From assembly GCA_963747535.1 (NCBI GenBank), contig CAVVFX010000004.1, positions 1-64,000 of the forward strand: 64,000 bases of DNA, in the 5' to 3' direction. The stretch is from CAVVFX01 sp963747535 (lineage in GTDB: Bacteria; Acidobacteriota; Terriglobia; Bryobacterales; Bryobacteraceae). Positions 48,200 to 56,643 of this stretch are shown in pieces (the first letter of the stretch is position 1; each line of letters opens with the position of its first letter). Under the pieces are notes generated by a model. The model saw nothing but the letters and a program-made list of their open reading frames with translations. It did not search any database and had not been told where the DNA came from. A program made the translations under genes and the position numbers.

Positions 48200-50208
48200 G
48201 GCTTCGACTCGACACTTCGACCGGCGTGGACTTTACTCGCCGGCAGCACCAGGGTAAAACAGGAGCCTTTACCGGGTGAACTGACTACGTCGATCGAGCC
48301 TCCATGTTGTGTCACAATCTGTTCGACGATTGAGAGACCGATACCGGTTCCGGCTTCTCCCGACTGCTCAGCGCGGCGGGTGCGATAGAACTTTTCGAAA
48401 ACACGGCGCACTTCCTTCTGATCCATGCCGATTCCCTGGTCTTCGACCGAAATTCGGAGCCGGCCATTTTCCCGGGCGCCGAATACCCGGACCCGGGTTT
48501 CGGACGGCGAATATTTAATTGCGTTCGTCAATAAATTATAGAACGCGTACTCCATGAGCTCGCGATCTCCGCAGATGTCCTCATAGGGCAGGGCCTCCAC
48601 CGATACGGTGATCTGCTTCCGCTCCGCGAGTGGGCGGGCCCGCCCCACACAGCTATCCACCAGGTCGAGCAGCCGGAACTCGTCGTGTTTGAGCTGCATG
48701 TCGCCGGCGGAAAGCCGCTCCACGTTGAGGAACACTTCGATCATGCGGCCAAGCCGGTGAGATTCCGAGACGATCAGGTCGTTGATTTGTTTGCGCTTGG
48801 CTTCGGGCATCGCGGGATACCGGTTGATCAATTCGCTGGATCCCTGGATGGCAGTCAGCGGTGTGCGCATTTCGTGAGTGACAAAGTGGATAGCCTGCTG
48901 ATACCGTGTCTTTTCGGCTTCGGTCGTTCCCAGGCGCCGGCGAACATAAAAATATTGCCAGCTCGCAGCCGCAGTGATGGCGAACCATGCGGGCAGGACG
49001 GCCGGCACGTATGGGAATACGGTGCCGCGAGTAAAGAGCCAGTAGGGAAACAGATGCGCGAGCGCCAGCAAGGCTACGGAAAGGATCGGTGCAGTGATGC
49101 CGCCGGTGAAGTGCCAGATTAAGCCGGCTGCCGCGACCATGAGCAGGGCGGCCAAAAGCAACATTTCCTCCGGCGCGTCGGTGAGGAAGAGGCGATTGGC
49201 TATGGTTTCATAGACGTTCGCGTTCATCTCGATCCCGGCCATGGGGGTGCCGTCGGAGAGCGGGGTCATCCAGCGGTCGCGTGCGGCGGTCTGGTCGCTC
49301 ACGCCGGCGAAGACGACTTTACCGGCAAACAGGCGGGCTTTCCCCGGGTCGGCGGCGAGTTCGGCGATAGAGACGCGAGGGATCGGGTTCATGGACGCGG
49401 GGACGTAGCGGATGCGCATCCGGTAGCCGGAATCCTTGGTGGCTGGAATGATGACGTCCCCGACTTGCAATTCTTTCGGGGACTCGATGATCTCCGCGGC
49501 CCGGCTGACTCGATAGGCTTCGAGCGCCAGGCTCCAGCGGCGGTCATCGTGGGCGCGGTTGTCTCCGACAACCTTGTACAGTTCCACGTAGCGGCTGACC
49601 GCGTCGCCCACCGGCTCGATATGCACCTGTCCTACAGCGGCGGCGTAGCGTTTGAAGCGCGGTATGGGATCTTCCCACTTTTCCCCGTTCAGTTGACACG
49701 GAAGCACCAGGTTGTGCGTGACGGCGAAGGCGGTTTCGAGCGGGCCGTCGTCTTCACTGGGTCCGGCCAGGATGATGTCGACCGCGACGGCGAGTGGGTG
49801 GGCGTCGTGTATCAAGTCGAGTCCGGCGGCCAGAGCTTTGCGAGTGCCGGTGGTGCCGTATTGGTCCAGGGTCGTCGAGTCGATGGTGAGGAGGATTGAC
49901 GTCGTGGTCCACGGCTTGGGCTGGTAATGGCGAAAGAAGAAATCGTAGACGTTGTCGTCGAACTGGCGACCAGGCGTCGATTGTTGGACGTAAATGCCGG
50001 ATAGAAGGGAGACGACCAGCAGGACGCAGTAGAGAATTGGTGACCCGGCCCGCCGCTTCTCGTTTTGTCTGACTGGTGTACGCACCACTCTATATGTTAC
50101 CGGGAGAAGCGAGGTAGGGCGGGCGATCTCGCTCTTGGGGCACGCTGGGCACGCCCCCTGGATCGCCGGCCCCATCCGCTCAATCGCCCTGCTTTGATCT
50201 TTTGTCAC
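48196..50208 (-). CDS. CHASE2-domain sensor histidine kinase
   Basis: About 670 residues from the ATG at 50208; GTG codons at 50088 and 50085 are alternative starts that would begin just before the first transmembrane segment (SPILYCVLLVVSLLSGIYVQ), and the leader between them has no family resemblance. Order: TM1, extracytosolic CHASE2 domain (about 75-375), three TM segments (about 335-440), HisKA (FVTHEMRTPLTAIQGS) and an ATPase with N, G1 and G2 boxes (VEDQGIGMD; GTGIGLSIVEQI). CHASE2 is a predicted extracellular sensor with unknown ligand. Coupled to the NtrC-type regulator downstream. Confidence 0.88.
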   Translation of the reverse strand: MTKDQSRAIERMGPAIQGACPACPKSEIARPTSLLPVTYRVVRTPVRQNEKRRAGSPILYCVLLVVSLLSGIYVQQSTPGRQFDDNVYDFFFRHYQPKPWTTTSILLTIDSTTLDQYGTTGTRKALAAGLDLIHDAHPLAVAVDIILAGPSEDDGPLETAFAVTHNLVLPCQLNGEKWEDPIPRFKRYAAAVGQVHIEPVGDAVSRYVELYKVVGDNRAHDDRRWSLALEAYRVSRAAEIIESPKELQVGDVIIPATKDSGYRMRIRYVPASMNPIPRVSIAELAADPGKARLFAGKVVFAGVSDQTAARDRWMTPLSDGTPMAGIEMNANVYETIANRLFLTDAPEEMLLLAALLMVAAAGLIWHFTGGITAPILSVALLALAHLFPYWLFTRGTVFPYVPAVLPAWFAITAAASWQYFYVRRRLGTTEAEKTRYQQAIHFVTHEMRTPLTAIQGSSELINRYPAMPEAKRKQINDLIVSESHRLGRMIEVFLNVERLSAGDMQLKHDEFRLLDLVDSCVGRARPLAERKQITVSVEALPYEDICGDRELMEYAFYNLLTNAIKYSPSETRVRVFGARENGRLRISVEDQGIGMDQKEVRRVFEKFYRTRRAEQSGEAGTGIGLSIVEQIVTQHGGSIDVVSSPGKGSCFTLVLPASKVHAGRSVESKP

Positions 50209-50284
50209 GTAACTTGTTGCGGACAGGTTTTACTTAGCGCATACTGAAACTCATATCACCGAGTGAGTTTTCGCGCCGTCCTCG

Positions 50285-51571
50285 GTGGAAAATGGAAGAT
50301 CTGGAGACTTGGGTGCTTCGATGCTGTCGATGTTGCCTCTAAAGTTCGTCCGGCCACGTAGCTATCACTCAACTCTAGCCATCGTTCTGTCTTTGCCTGT
50401 TGCGTTTCCCCTCCACGCCCAACAAATCATGCAGGGAAGCGGTCCGGGCGGCTTCCTGCGCCCGTTCAGCACCGACGAAGCCGTGCTGGAAGCCGGTGAA
50501 ACGCGAAAGGACCTGCCATGCAACGTGACGTCAGTTAAGCCGGTTCTCGGTTTCGACCTGCGCTTCCACGCCGGGTACGAGATCACCCTGCCGTTGAAGG
50601 AACTGTCTGGCGGCGAAGACCTGTTGACGATCATCTTCCGCGTCACACCGGAGGCCGATAAGGACAACCCTACCTATTTTTCGCAACATTTTACAGTCCC
50701 CAAGATTGAGGAAGACGCCAAGGGCGACGCTTATCTGTCCGGGAACTTCGATTCCGGGGAAGGAAAATATCACGTCGACTGGCTGATGCGCGACCGGGCC
50801 GAGCGAGTGTGTTCGTCGAGTTGGGATATCGACGGTGCCGTAAGCGCGAAAGATAAGCAAGGGGAGTTGTCGGTCACAGCCAATTCTATTTTGGCGTCGG
50901 ATAACGAACTGTTCAAGGAAGAGCCTCCCGTGCACCGCGAGAGCGCCGACGGCATGTTGAACGTGAAAGTAATGGTGAATTTCGCGGCACAGCGGGCCTC
51001 TTCCGCAACGCTCAAGCCGCTCGACACCAGCGCGCTCGTGTCCATTCTACGCAACATCTCGCGGGAACCCCGCATCTGCAAGTTCTCCATCGTCGCTTTT
51101 AACATGACCGAACAGCGGGTTCTGTACCGCCAGGACAATGCCGACCAGATTGACTTCCCTGCCCTCGGCAATGCCGTGCAGTCGCTGGCCCCGGGACGCG
51201 TTGATTTTAAAAAACTTGCGGTCAAGAACAGCGAGACCGATTTCCTGGCTTCGCTGCTCGAAAAAGAACTCCAGAAGGACGAGCCGGACGCCGTAATCCT
51301 GGCAGGTCCCAAGGTCATGCTGGATGAATCGGTACCTGCCGAGTCGTTGAAGACGCTGGAGAACATCAATTATCCGGTGTTTTACATGAACTACAATCTG
51401 GAGCCCCAGCGGAATCCGTGGCGCGACGCCATCGGCAATGCCGTCAAAAAGCTGAAGGGGTACGAGTACACCATCAGCCGGCCCAAAGATTTGTGGACCG
51501 CGTGGAGTGATATCATGTCCCGTATAGTAAAATTGAAACCGGGACGGCAGATAGCCGCGTCTTCACAATAG
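50285..51571 (+). CDS. Secreted acidobacterial protein of unknown function (VWFA-related type)
   Basis: 428 residues. A signal peptide ends PLHAQQ at about 46; the start could be M13 or M16 (MLSMLPLKF). The C-terminal half (about 220-410) contains a region with the alternating strand-helix look of the von Willebrand A-like secreted proteins common in Acidobacteria (VMVNFAAQRASS; ISREPRICKFSIVAFNMTEQ; AVILAGPKVMLDE), but the MIDAS motif DxSxS is not present. It is followed after four bases by an exported methyltransferase. Function unknown. Confidence 0.65.
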   Translation: MENGRSGDLGASMLSMLPLKFVRPRSYHSTLAIVLSLPVAFPLHAQQIMQGSGPGGFLRPFSTDEAVLEAGETRKDLPCNVTSVKPVLGFDLRFHAGYEITLPLKELSGGEDLLTIIFRVTPEADKDNPTYFSQHFTVPKIEEDAKGDAYLSGNFDSGEGKYHVDWLMRDRAERVCSSSWDIDGAVSAKDKQGELSVTANSILASDNELFKEEPPVHRESADGMLNVKVMVNFAAQRASSATLKPLDTSALVSILRNISREPRICKFSIVAFNMTEQRVLYRQDNADQIDFPALGNAVQSLAPGRVDFKKLAVKNSETDFLASLLEKELQKDEPDAVILAGPKVMLDESVPAESLKTLENINYPVFYMNYNLEPQRNPWRDAIGNAVKKLKGYEYTISRPKDLWTAWSDIMSRIVKLKPGRQIAASSQ

Positions 51572-51575
51572 ATCC

Positions 51576-52139
51576 ATGCGGGCGAAATATCTCGTTTTCT
51601 TAGTGACGTTTCCGATTGCGCTGCTCTTTCCTGGTGCGGCTACCGCGCAGAAGTTCACCAATCCAGACACGTTGGCGCCTGATTTCCCAACCCCACAACT
51701 GGTAGTCGACCGGATGCTGGCGCTCGCCGCGGTTAAGCCGACTGACGTGGTATACGATCTGGGCTGCGGGGATGGCCGGATCCTGATCAGTGCGGTTCGG
51801 ACGTATCATTGCCGGGCGGTGGGGATCGAATTGTCGCGCGACATTTACGATCGCACCTGCCTGCGCATCCAGTCCCTGGGATTGACGGACCGAATCACGG
51901 TCATTCACGGCAACGCGCTGCATACCGATCTGAGTCCCGCGAATGTGGTCACTTTATACCTGATGACCAGCACCAATGAGCGCTTGAAGCCCCAAATGGA
52001 GCAACTTCTCAAGCCGGGCTCCCGGGTGGTGTCCCACGATTACGAGATTCATGGATGGAAGGCAACTAAAGTGGACGTGGTGAATGTGGACGGGCGTCCT
52101 CACAAGATCTTTCTCTACGTCATGAAGCCTACGCGCTAA
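51576..52139 (+). CDS. SAM-dependent methyltransferase with signal peptide
   Basis: 187 residues. N-terminal signal-like segment YLVFLVTFPIALLFPGAATA, then a Rossmann-type methyltransferase core: VVYDLGCGDGRILISAV (SAM motif I, about 60-76), VGIELSRD, GNALHTDLSPANVVTLYLM (motif IV region). Homologs of this short type with signal peptides are known; since SAM is cytosolic, the location and role are puzzling. Its TAA overlaps the ATG of the dCTP deaminase gene by one base. Confidence 0.8.
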   Translation: MRAKYLVFLVTFPIALLFPGAATAQKFTNPDTLAPDFPTPQLVVDRMLALAAVKPTDVVYDLGCGDGRILISAVRTYHCRAVGIELSRDIYDRTCLRIQSLGLTDRITVIHGNALHTDLSPANVVTLYLMTSTNERLKPQMEQLLKPGSRVVSHDYEIHGWKATKVDVVNVDGRPHKIFLYVMKPTR

Positions 52140-53290
52140 TGCCCGGCGCCAACCTTCGCCTTTTCCCTGAGCTCGATTCGACGGATTTGACCGGCGCGCC
52201 GGCTTCCGGCGTCCTTCCTTCCCAAAAACTCCGCGAAGCCACTGTCGCGGGCTATATCCATGCACCCGATGGCTTTACCGAAGAGCAGATTCAGCCTTCC
52301 AGCATCGATTTGCGGCTGGGACCGATAGCGTACCGGGTGCGCGCCAGCTTTCTGTCGACGCGCCACTCGACGGTGGCGGACCGGCTCGCATCGTTCAACA
52401 TGCACGAGATCGATTTGCGGCACGGCGCCCTGTTCGAGCGCGGCTGTATCTATATCGTCCCGTTAAAGGAAGAACTGGCGCTCCCCGACAAGCTCTCCGG
52501 CAAGTGCAATCCCAAGAGTACGACCGGCCGCTTGGATATATTCACCCGCGTGATTACCGACTATGGCATCCAGTTCGACGTCATCGAACCCGGTTATTCC
52601 GGCCGTCTATACGCTGAGGTCGCGCCTCGAACCTTCGGCGTCCTGGTGCGGGAGAATACCCGTCTCACCCAGCTTCGGCTGACCCTGGGCGGCGGAAGCC
52701 ACTCGGATTCGGAGCTGACCGAACTGCAGAATCGCGAAGCCCTGGTCTTCGATCCGGACGAGCAACCCGCCGAACCGCACATCCGCAACGGTCTGCGGCT
52801 CTCGGTGGATTTGCAGGGAGTCGCCGGTTCGGAGATCATCGGTTATCGGGCTCGCAAGCATTCGTCGATCATCGACCTGGAGAAAGTGCGGCACTACGCG
52901 GCCCTCGACTACTGGGAGCCGATTCAGCGCAACGCGGCACGGCAATTAATTCTCGATCCGGAGGATTTCTACATTCTGGCCTCGCGGGAAAAGGTGCGGA
53001 TTCCACCGGATTTTGCAGCCGAGATGGTCCCCTACGATCCCTCCGTCGGCGAATTCCGGATTCACTATGCGGGTTTCTTCGATCCCGGGTTCGGGTGCGA
53101 TGAGAAGGGCACGCGGGCAGTGCTCGAAGTCCGGTCGCACGAAGTGCCTTTCCTGCTGGAGGACCGGCAGGTAGTGGCCAGCCTGATCTACGAACGCCTC
53201 ATGGCCCCGCCGGAGAGGCTCTATGGCCTGGGGATCGGATCGTCATACCAGTCGCAGGGGCTAGCGCTCAGCAAGCACTTCAAGCTGTAA
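52139..53290 (+). CDS. dcd: 2'-deoxycytidine 5'-triphosphate deaminase, two-domain type
   Basis: 383 residues with two dCTP-deaminase/dUTPase-fold halves. First half: QPSSIDLRLGPIAYRV at 51-66, KCNPKSTTGRLDIFTRVITD and EPGYSGRLYAEV, the conserved family motifs. Second half: IPPDFAAEMVPYDPSVGEFR, AGFFDPGFGCDEKGTRAVLE. It converts dCTP to dUTP for thymidylate supply. The duplicated form is found mostly in proteobacteria and related groups. Coupled to the methyltransferase gene upstream. Confidence 0.87.
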   Translation: MPGANLRLFPELDSTDLTGAPASGVLPSQKLREATVAGYIHAPDGFTEEQIQPSSIDLRLGPIAYRVRASFLSTRHSTVADRLASFNMHEIDLRHGALFERGCIYIVPLKEELALPDKLSGKCNPKSTTGRLDIFTRVITDYGIQFDVIEPGYSGRLYAEVAPRTFGVLVRENTRLTQLRLTLGGGSHSDSELTELQNREALVFDPDEQPAEPHIRNGLRLSVDLQGVAGSEIIGYRARKHSSIIDLEKVRHYAALDYWEPIQRNAARQLILDPEDFYILASREKVRIPPDFAAEMVPYDPSVGEFRIHYAGFFDPGFGCDEKGTRAVLEVRSHEVPFLLEDRQVVASLIYERLMAPPERLYGLGIGSSYQSQGLALSKHFKL

Positions 53291-53334
53291 CCCGGACTTC
53301 AGTTCTGTGCCTTTGCGTCGGTGCCCCATGGACG

Positions 53335-53514
53335 TCAGGTGGCTTTCCGCGGGCTTGAGCCGCCGCGCAGGCGTGCGACATTCGCAGGGTCACGAGAATG
53401 CACGATGTCGAGATCGAAGGTGTTGACGGGAGCCCCATTGAGCACCGCACTGATTCCGCCGACTACGATGAAATCAACGCTGTGGGAGGAAAGAACTTCT
53501 CTGAATCGGGTCAT
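53335..53514 (-). pseudogene. C-terminally truncated MNT-type nucleotidyltransferase
   Basis: A 59-residue frame, MTRFREVLSSHSVDFIVVGG then ISAVLNGAPVNTFDLDIVHS and RDPANVARLRGGSSP, is the N-terminal nucleotidyltransferase region (GG..DLDI motif) of MNT-like proteins normally two to three times longer. A stop after PRKAT truncates it. It overlaps the small frame upstream. The metal-binding Asp pair (DLDI) is kept. Confidence 0.65.
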
Positions 53515-53653
53515 CGCTGTTGAGCCTTCGCATCTGCTCCAGATCGTCGAGATGCTCTTCCAGCGCCGTCAGACGCTCGACCGGCGTCAGCGTCAGGAAC
53601 CAACGGATAACCGTTAGATCCACGCCATCCGAACTGTAATCTTCCGGGTCCAT
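53474..53653 (-). CDS. Small protein paired with the nucleotidyltransferase fragment (putative antitoxin)
   Basis: 59 residues (MDPEDYSSDGVDLTVIRWFL; LTPVERLTALEEHLDDLEQM). It overlaps the nucleotidyltransferase frame by 41 bases in another phase. Small acidic partners of this type recur upstream of MNT-like genes in Acidobacteria as I recall. Not in any family I can name with certainty. Confidence 0.6.
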   Translation of the reverse strand: MDPEDYSSDGVDLTVIRWFLTLTPVERLTALEEHLDDLEQMRRLNSDDPIQRSSFLPQR

Positions 53654-53695
53654 CGCTTATCTGTTCAGATGAACCCGAACTAAATCCTTCGTTGG

Positions 53696-53722
53696 TTTAT
53701 CTGCGTTCATCTGCGTCATCCC
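53696..53722 (-). repeat. Short dispersed repeat, inverted copy of that at 4.03 kb
   Basis: The minus strand reads GATGACGCAGATGAACGCAG followed by ATAA, similar to 4032-4058. It lies directly beside the truncated nucleotidyltransferase pair. Confidence 0.5.
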
Positions 53723-53745
53723 TGCGGCTTGTTTTTTGGCCGGCT

Positions 53746-54375
53746 CTACGGCAAGGGCTTGACGCGGATGTTGCGGAAAGTGATGAGATAGCCCTCGGCT
53801 TCCAGGCCCAGGTAGCCTTGCGTCACTTCGAGGTCGGCTTCACTGCTGAGCTGGTGGTTGACAGTGAGGCTGCAGTGCTTGCCTTCGCAGCGGATATCGG
53901 TAGCGTTCCACTCGCCCGCGGGCTTTTCGAACTCGCCCTTGCGATCTTTCGCCAGGTTAATACGCTTCAGCTCGCCATTGACCAGCGTGTCGGCGAAGAT
54001 ATAGCCTCCGCTGCCGGTAGCGGTCTGGGCCTGGTGCCAGATGGTCCCGTCTTTGTCGTTACGGAAAAAGACGCCGCTATTATAGCGAGGATTGGGCGTA
54101 TCCACCGGAGTGTACCGCCATTCCACGTGGTACAGAAAATTAGCGAACTGGCGCGCATCGTAGCGCAGCCATTCGTGGCCCTGGTCTCCTGCGCAGATCA
54201 GGGTATGGTTTGCGGAGTCGACGCTCCACTGCTGTTTGTCGCTGACCGGCTTACGGGGCGGGATCGCGATGCGCGTCCAGCCCGACACATTGGCTCCTGG
54301 CAGCATATCGATCCAGCCGGGTTCGGCCGCCAATGTCAGGACTGGCAGGAACAAAAAACTAAGCGGTAATCGCAT
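53746..54375 (-). CDS. Secreted DUF1080 protein (3-keto-disaccharide hydrolase-like)
   Basis: 209 residues with a short signal peptide (PLSFLFLPVLTLAAEPG). Domain features are WIDMLPGANVSGWTRI near 21, NFLYHVEWRYTP, NSGVFFRNDKD and the C-terminal LGLEAEGYLITFRNIRVKPL. It is the second DUF1080 protein here, shorter than that at 22.3 kb. It overlaps the fabD 3' end by 17 bases, so the two are likely co-transcribed. Confidence 0.87.
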   Translation of the reverse strand: MRLPLSFLFLPVLTLAAEPGWIDMLPGANVSGWTRIAIPPRKPVSDKQQWSVDSANHTLICAGDQGHEWLRYDARQFANFLYHVEWRYTPVDTPNPRYNSGVFFRNDKDGTIWHQAQTATGSGGYIFADTLVNGELKRINLAKDRKGEFEKPAGEWNATDIRCEGKHCSLTVNHQLSSEADLEVTQGYLGLEAEGYLITFRNIRVKPLP

Positions 54376-55303
54376 GGGGTACCTCGAAGTCTTTGGCTTC
54401 GCCCAGCGGGGTGCACTTAGTGCCCGGTAGGATCGTGCGCAGGAGCCCGGCGAGGACCATGCCTGCGCCCACTTCGAACCAGCAGTCCACCCCGCGCTCG
54501 GCGAGCAGTTGCATGGAGAAGGACCATCGTACCGGATTCGGAATCTGCTGATACAATCCTTCGCGGGCCTCGGCTGCCGTGCGGACCTCGCGCGCCTGCC
54601 AGTTGTTGATCAGGGGGATCGCAAGCTCGTGAAATTCAGTCGCGTCGAGGTCGGCTCGCATCCGCGCCTGGGCAGGTTTCATGAGCGGGCAATGAAACGG
54701 AGCGCTCACCGGGAGAGGCACTGTGCGCTTAGCTCCCGCCGCCTTGGCAAGGGCCATCGCACGCTCCACTGCGCCCGCGTGTCCGGCGATGACGATCTGG
54801 TCCCGCGAGTTAAAGTTTGCGGCCGTCACCACCTCGCCCTGCGAGGCTTCCGCCAGGACGGCATCCAGTTTGCCCTCCGGGAGCTTCAGGATCGCGGCCA
54901 TCGCGCCGACTCCGGGAACCACTGCCTCCTGCATGTAGCGGCCCCGATTGCGCACCATGCGAATGGCATCGCCGAAGCCAATCGCTCCAGCCGCGACCAG
55001 CGCGGAGTACTCGCCCAAGCTATGGCCCGCCACGTAGTCAGGCCGCCGTCCTTCGGATTCGAGCACGCGCCACGCGGCGGTGGAAACAGCCACCAGAGCC
55101 GGTTGGGTATTCTCGGTCAGCTTCAGTTGCGTCTCGGGACCCTCGAAGCAGAGTCGCGAGAGGGAGAACTGCAGGATGTCGTCGGCTTCTTCGAAGACCT
55201 GGCGGGCAACGGGAAACTTATCCGCCAGGGACTTCCCCATTCCCGCGAATTGGGAGCCTTGTCCAGGAAAAAGAAATGCGGTTAAAGACATAGGTTGTTG
55301 CAC
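54359..55303 (-). CDS. fabD: Malonyl-CoA:ACP transacylase
   Basis: 314 residues with the FabD active site: GQGSQ (14-18), nucleophile Ser95 in GHSLGEYS, Arg in RNRGRYMQ, and His in APFHCPLM near 204. It transfers malonyl groups from CoA to ACP for fatty-acid synthesis in the cytosol. Other fab genes are not in the window. M5 is an alternative start. Confidence 0.94.
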   Translation of the reverse strand: MQQPMSLTAFLFPGQGSQFAGMGKSLADKFPVARQVFEEADDILQFSLSRLCFEGPETQLKLTENTQPALVAVSTAAWRVLESEGRRPDYVAGHSLGEYSALVAAGAIGFGDAIRMVRNRGRYMQEAVVPGVGAMAAILKLPEGKLDAVLAEASQGEVVTAANFNSRDQIVIAGHAGAVERAMALAKAAGAKRTVPLPVSAPFHCPLMKPAQARMRADLDATEFHELAIPLINNWQAREVRTAAEAREGLYQQIPNPVRWSFSMQLLAERGVDCWFEVGAGMVLAGLLRTILPGTKCTPLGEAKDFEVPHAITA

Positions 55304-55573
55304 TTTGTACTACTACAGTCAAAGTCTTCGCTGCCCGCGAAGAATCGTGGAGTAGGCCTTTGGCCTGCCGGCCGCCACCTTATTTGAGCCCGCTGACATT
55401 CTCCGAATCCTTAATCGTGATGCGACTGCCATCCGCAGTCGTAACGTGCGTAGGCGCAAACGTCCAACAATTCGCAGACAGAAAAAGCCGCCTCAAAGGC
55501 GGCTGCGGCCAGGATTGACCGCCCCACAATTCAGATAGCAAAGTTCTGCAACTACCTCTTTAGTCGGTCTCAT
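55304..55573. other. Intergenic region with a family C repeat
   Basis: 270 bases between fabD and the epimerase gene. It contains the repeat at 55486-55528. No gene was recognised. Confidence 0.5.
55486..55528 (-). repeat. AGCCGCC plus GCGGCCA double hairpin repeat (family C)
   Basis: AGCCGCC-TCAAA-GGCGGCT (55486-55504) and GCGGCCA-GGAT-TGACCGC (55505-55522), followed by CCCCAC. The first stem is a base pair longer than in the 40.55-kb copy, with matching change in both arms. Confidence 0.65.
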
Positions 55574-56575
55574 TTAGAAGTCCGTAGTCACCGGTATCGC
55601 CCCCGCCATAGCGATGAGTTTGTCTTCGAAGTCTACTTTCATGTGGCCGTTGCGGTGGTGGCGCAGATACCATCGATAGGTCTCTTTCAAGCCGGCATCA
55701 AATGAAGTGAGCCGGATCTTCAGCACGCGAGTAACTTTGCCGATGACCTCGGTGATGGGGTGCAGGTCGAAGTAGACGCCGAAGTAAGCGGGCTCGCCCA
55801 TCGGATTCCCGCCGGCTTCCAGGATTCGGTCGCGAGAGATACGAATGATCTCCGGAGTCTTGCCTGCGGCGCGCGCGAAGGAGCGAACCACTTCGAGTTG
55901 CGACAAGGCCCGGGTGTTACCCACGTTGAATCCCTCGCCGACCGCGCCCGGCTCCGACATCGACGCTATCATCGCGTTGACCAGGTCCTTGACGTAAGCA
56001 AATTGCATGAGCCGTCCACCGTCACCCGGCAGGATGATCGGTCGTCCCGCCCGCATGCGATCCCAGAAGAATGCCTCGCGGTAGAACGGATTATCGGGAC
56101 CATAGATAAACGGCGGCCGGAATGTGACAGCCGGGAAACCTTGCTGATTGTGCATGCGGAACAGCAACCGCTCGGTAGCCGCTTTGTTCCGGACGTAAGG
56201 ATCGGGGTGATCTTCCGCGGCCAGCGGGTCTTTCTCGTAATGGTTCAGACCGTCGCCATAGGCCGCGATGCTCGACATGAAAATGTACCGCGAGAGCCGG
56301 TCGTTACAGGCGCGGACCGTCCCTTCCACCTGCGCGGCGGTAGTTCCTCGCTGCCAGTCGTAAGCGTTATCGAATACGACATCAAAACGGTGGCCGGCCA
56401 GGGCGCGCTTCACCGCTTCGGGGTCATTGCGGTCGGCTTGCAGGTTTTCTACCCGCTTGCCGTAATCGTGCTTATTCTTGCGATGCAGAACCGCGACATC
56501 GTGGCCTTCCTTCAGCAACTCGGAGACAAGGTGCCGCCCGATGAACAAAGTTCCGCCAATAACCAGAACCTTCAT
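55574..56575 (-). CDS. NAD-dependent epimerase/dehydratase (extended SDR)
   Basis: 333 residues with the NAD motif GGTLFIG (7-13) and the catalytic Y-x-x-x-K (YVRNKAATE near 155), SSIAAYG before it, and the downstream RPPFIYGPDNPFYRE. Atypical members of this group act on nucleotide sugars or on polyketide or mRNA-binding scaffolds (CSP41-like). It lies before the inositol-phosphate synthase on the same strand (68-base gap), so a sugar-phosphate role is plausible. Confidence 0.82.
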   Translation of the reverse strand: MKVLVIGGTLFIGRHLVSELLKEGHDVAVLHRKNKHDYGKRVENLQADRNDPEAVKRALAGHRFDVVFDNAYDWQRGTTAAQVEGTVRACNDRLSRYIFMSSIAAYGDGLNHYEKDPLAAEDHPDPYVRNKAATERLLFRMHNQQGFPAVTFRPPFIYGPDNPFYREAFFWDRMRAGRPIILPGDGGRLMQFAYVKDLVNAMIASMSEPGAVGEGFNVGNTRALSQLEVVRSFARAAGKTPEIIRISRDRILEAGGNPMGEPAYFGVYFDLHPITEVIGKVTRVLKIRLTSFDAGLKETYRWYLRHHRNGHMKVDFEDKLIAMAGAIPVTTDF

Positions 56576-56594
56576 CTCAATCCCTACCCGTGGC

Positions 56595-56620
56595 GCAGAC
56601 GATCATTCTCAGTCGTCTGC
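56595..56620. repeat. GCAGACGA hairpin repeat (family A variant)
   Basis: GCAGACGA-TCATTCTCAG-TCGTCTGC: the stem differs from the main family A form by a G-C to A... change in both arms (compensatory). It is preceded by GTGGC and followed by GGCTGCGTAGCAGC. Confidence 0.6.
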
Positions 56621-56643
56621 CAGGCTGCGTAGCAGCAGCTTTA

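Noticed and set aside
48630..48648. Palindrome GTGGGCGGGCCCGCCCCAC inside the CHASE2 kinase gene
   Set aside because: It codes for residues that fit the kinase family (VGRARPLAERK) without insertion, so it is probably chance rather than a repeat copy.
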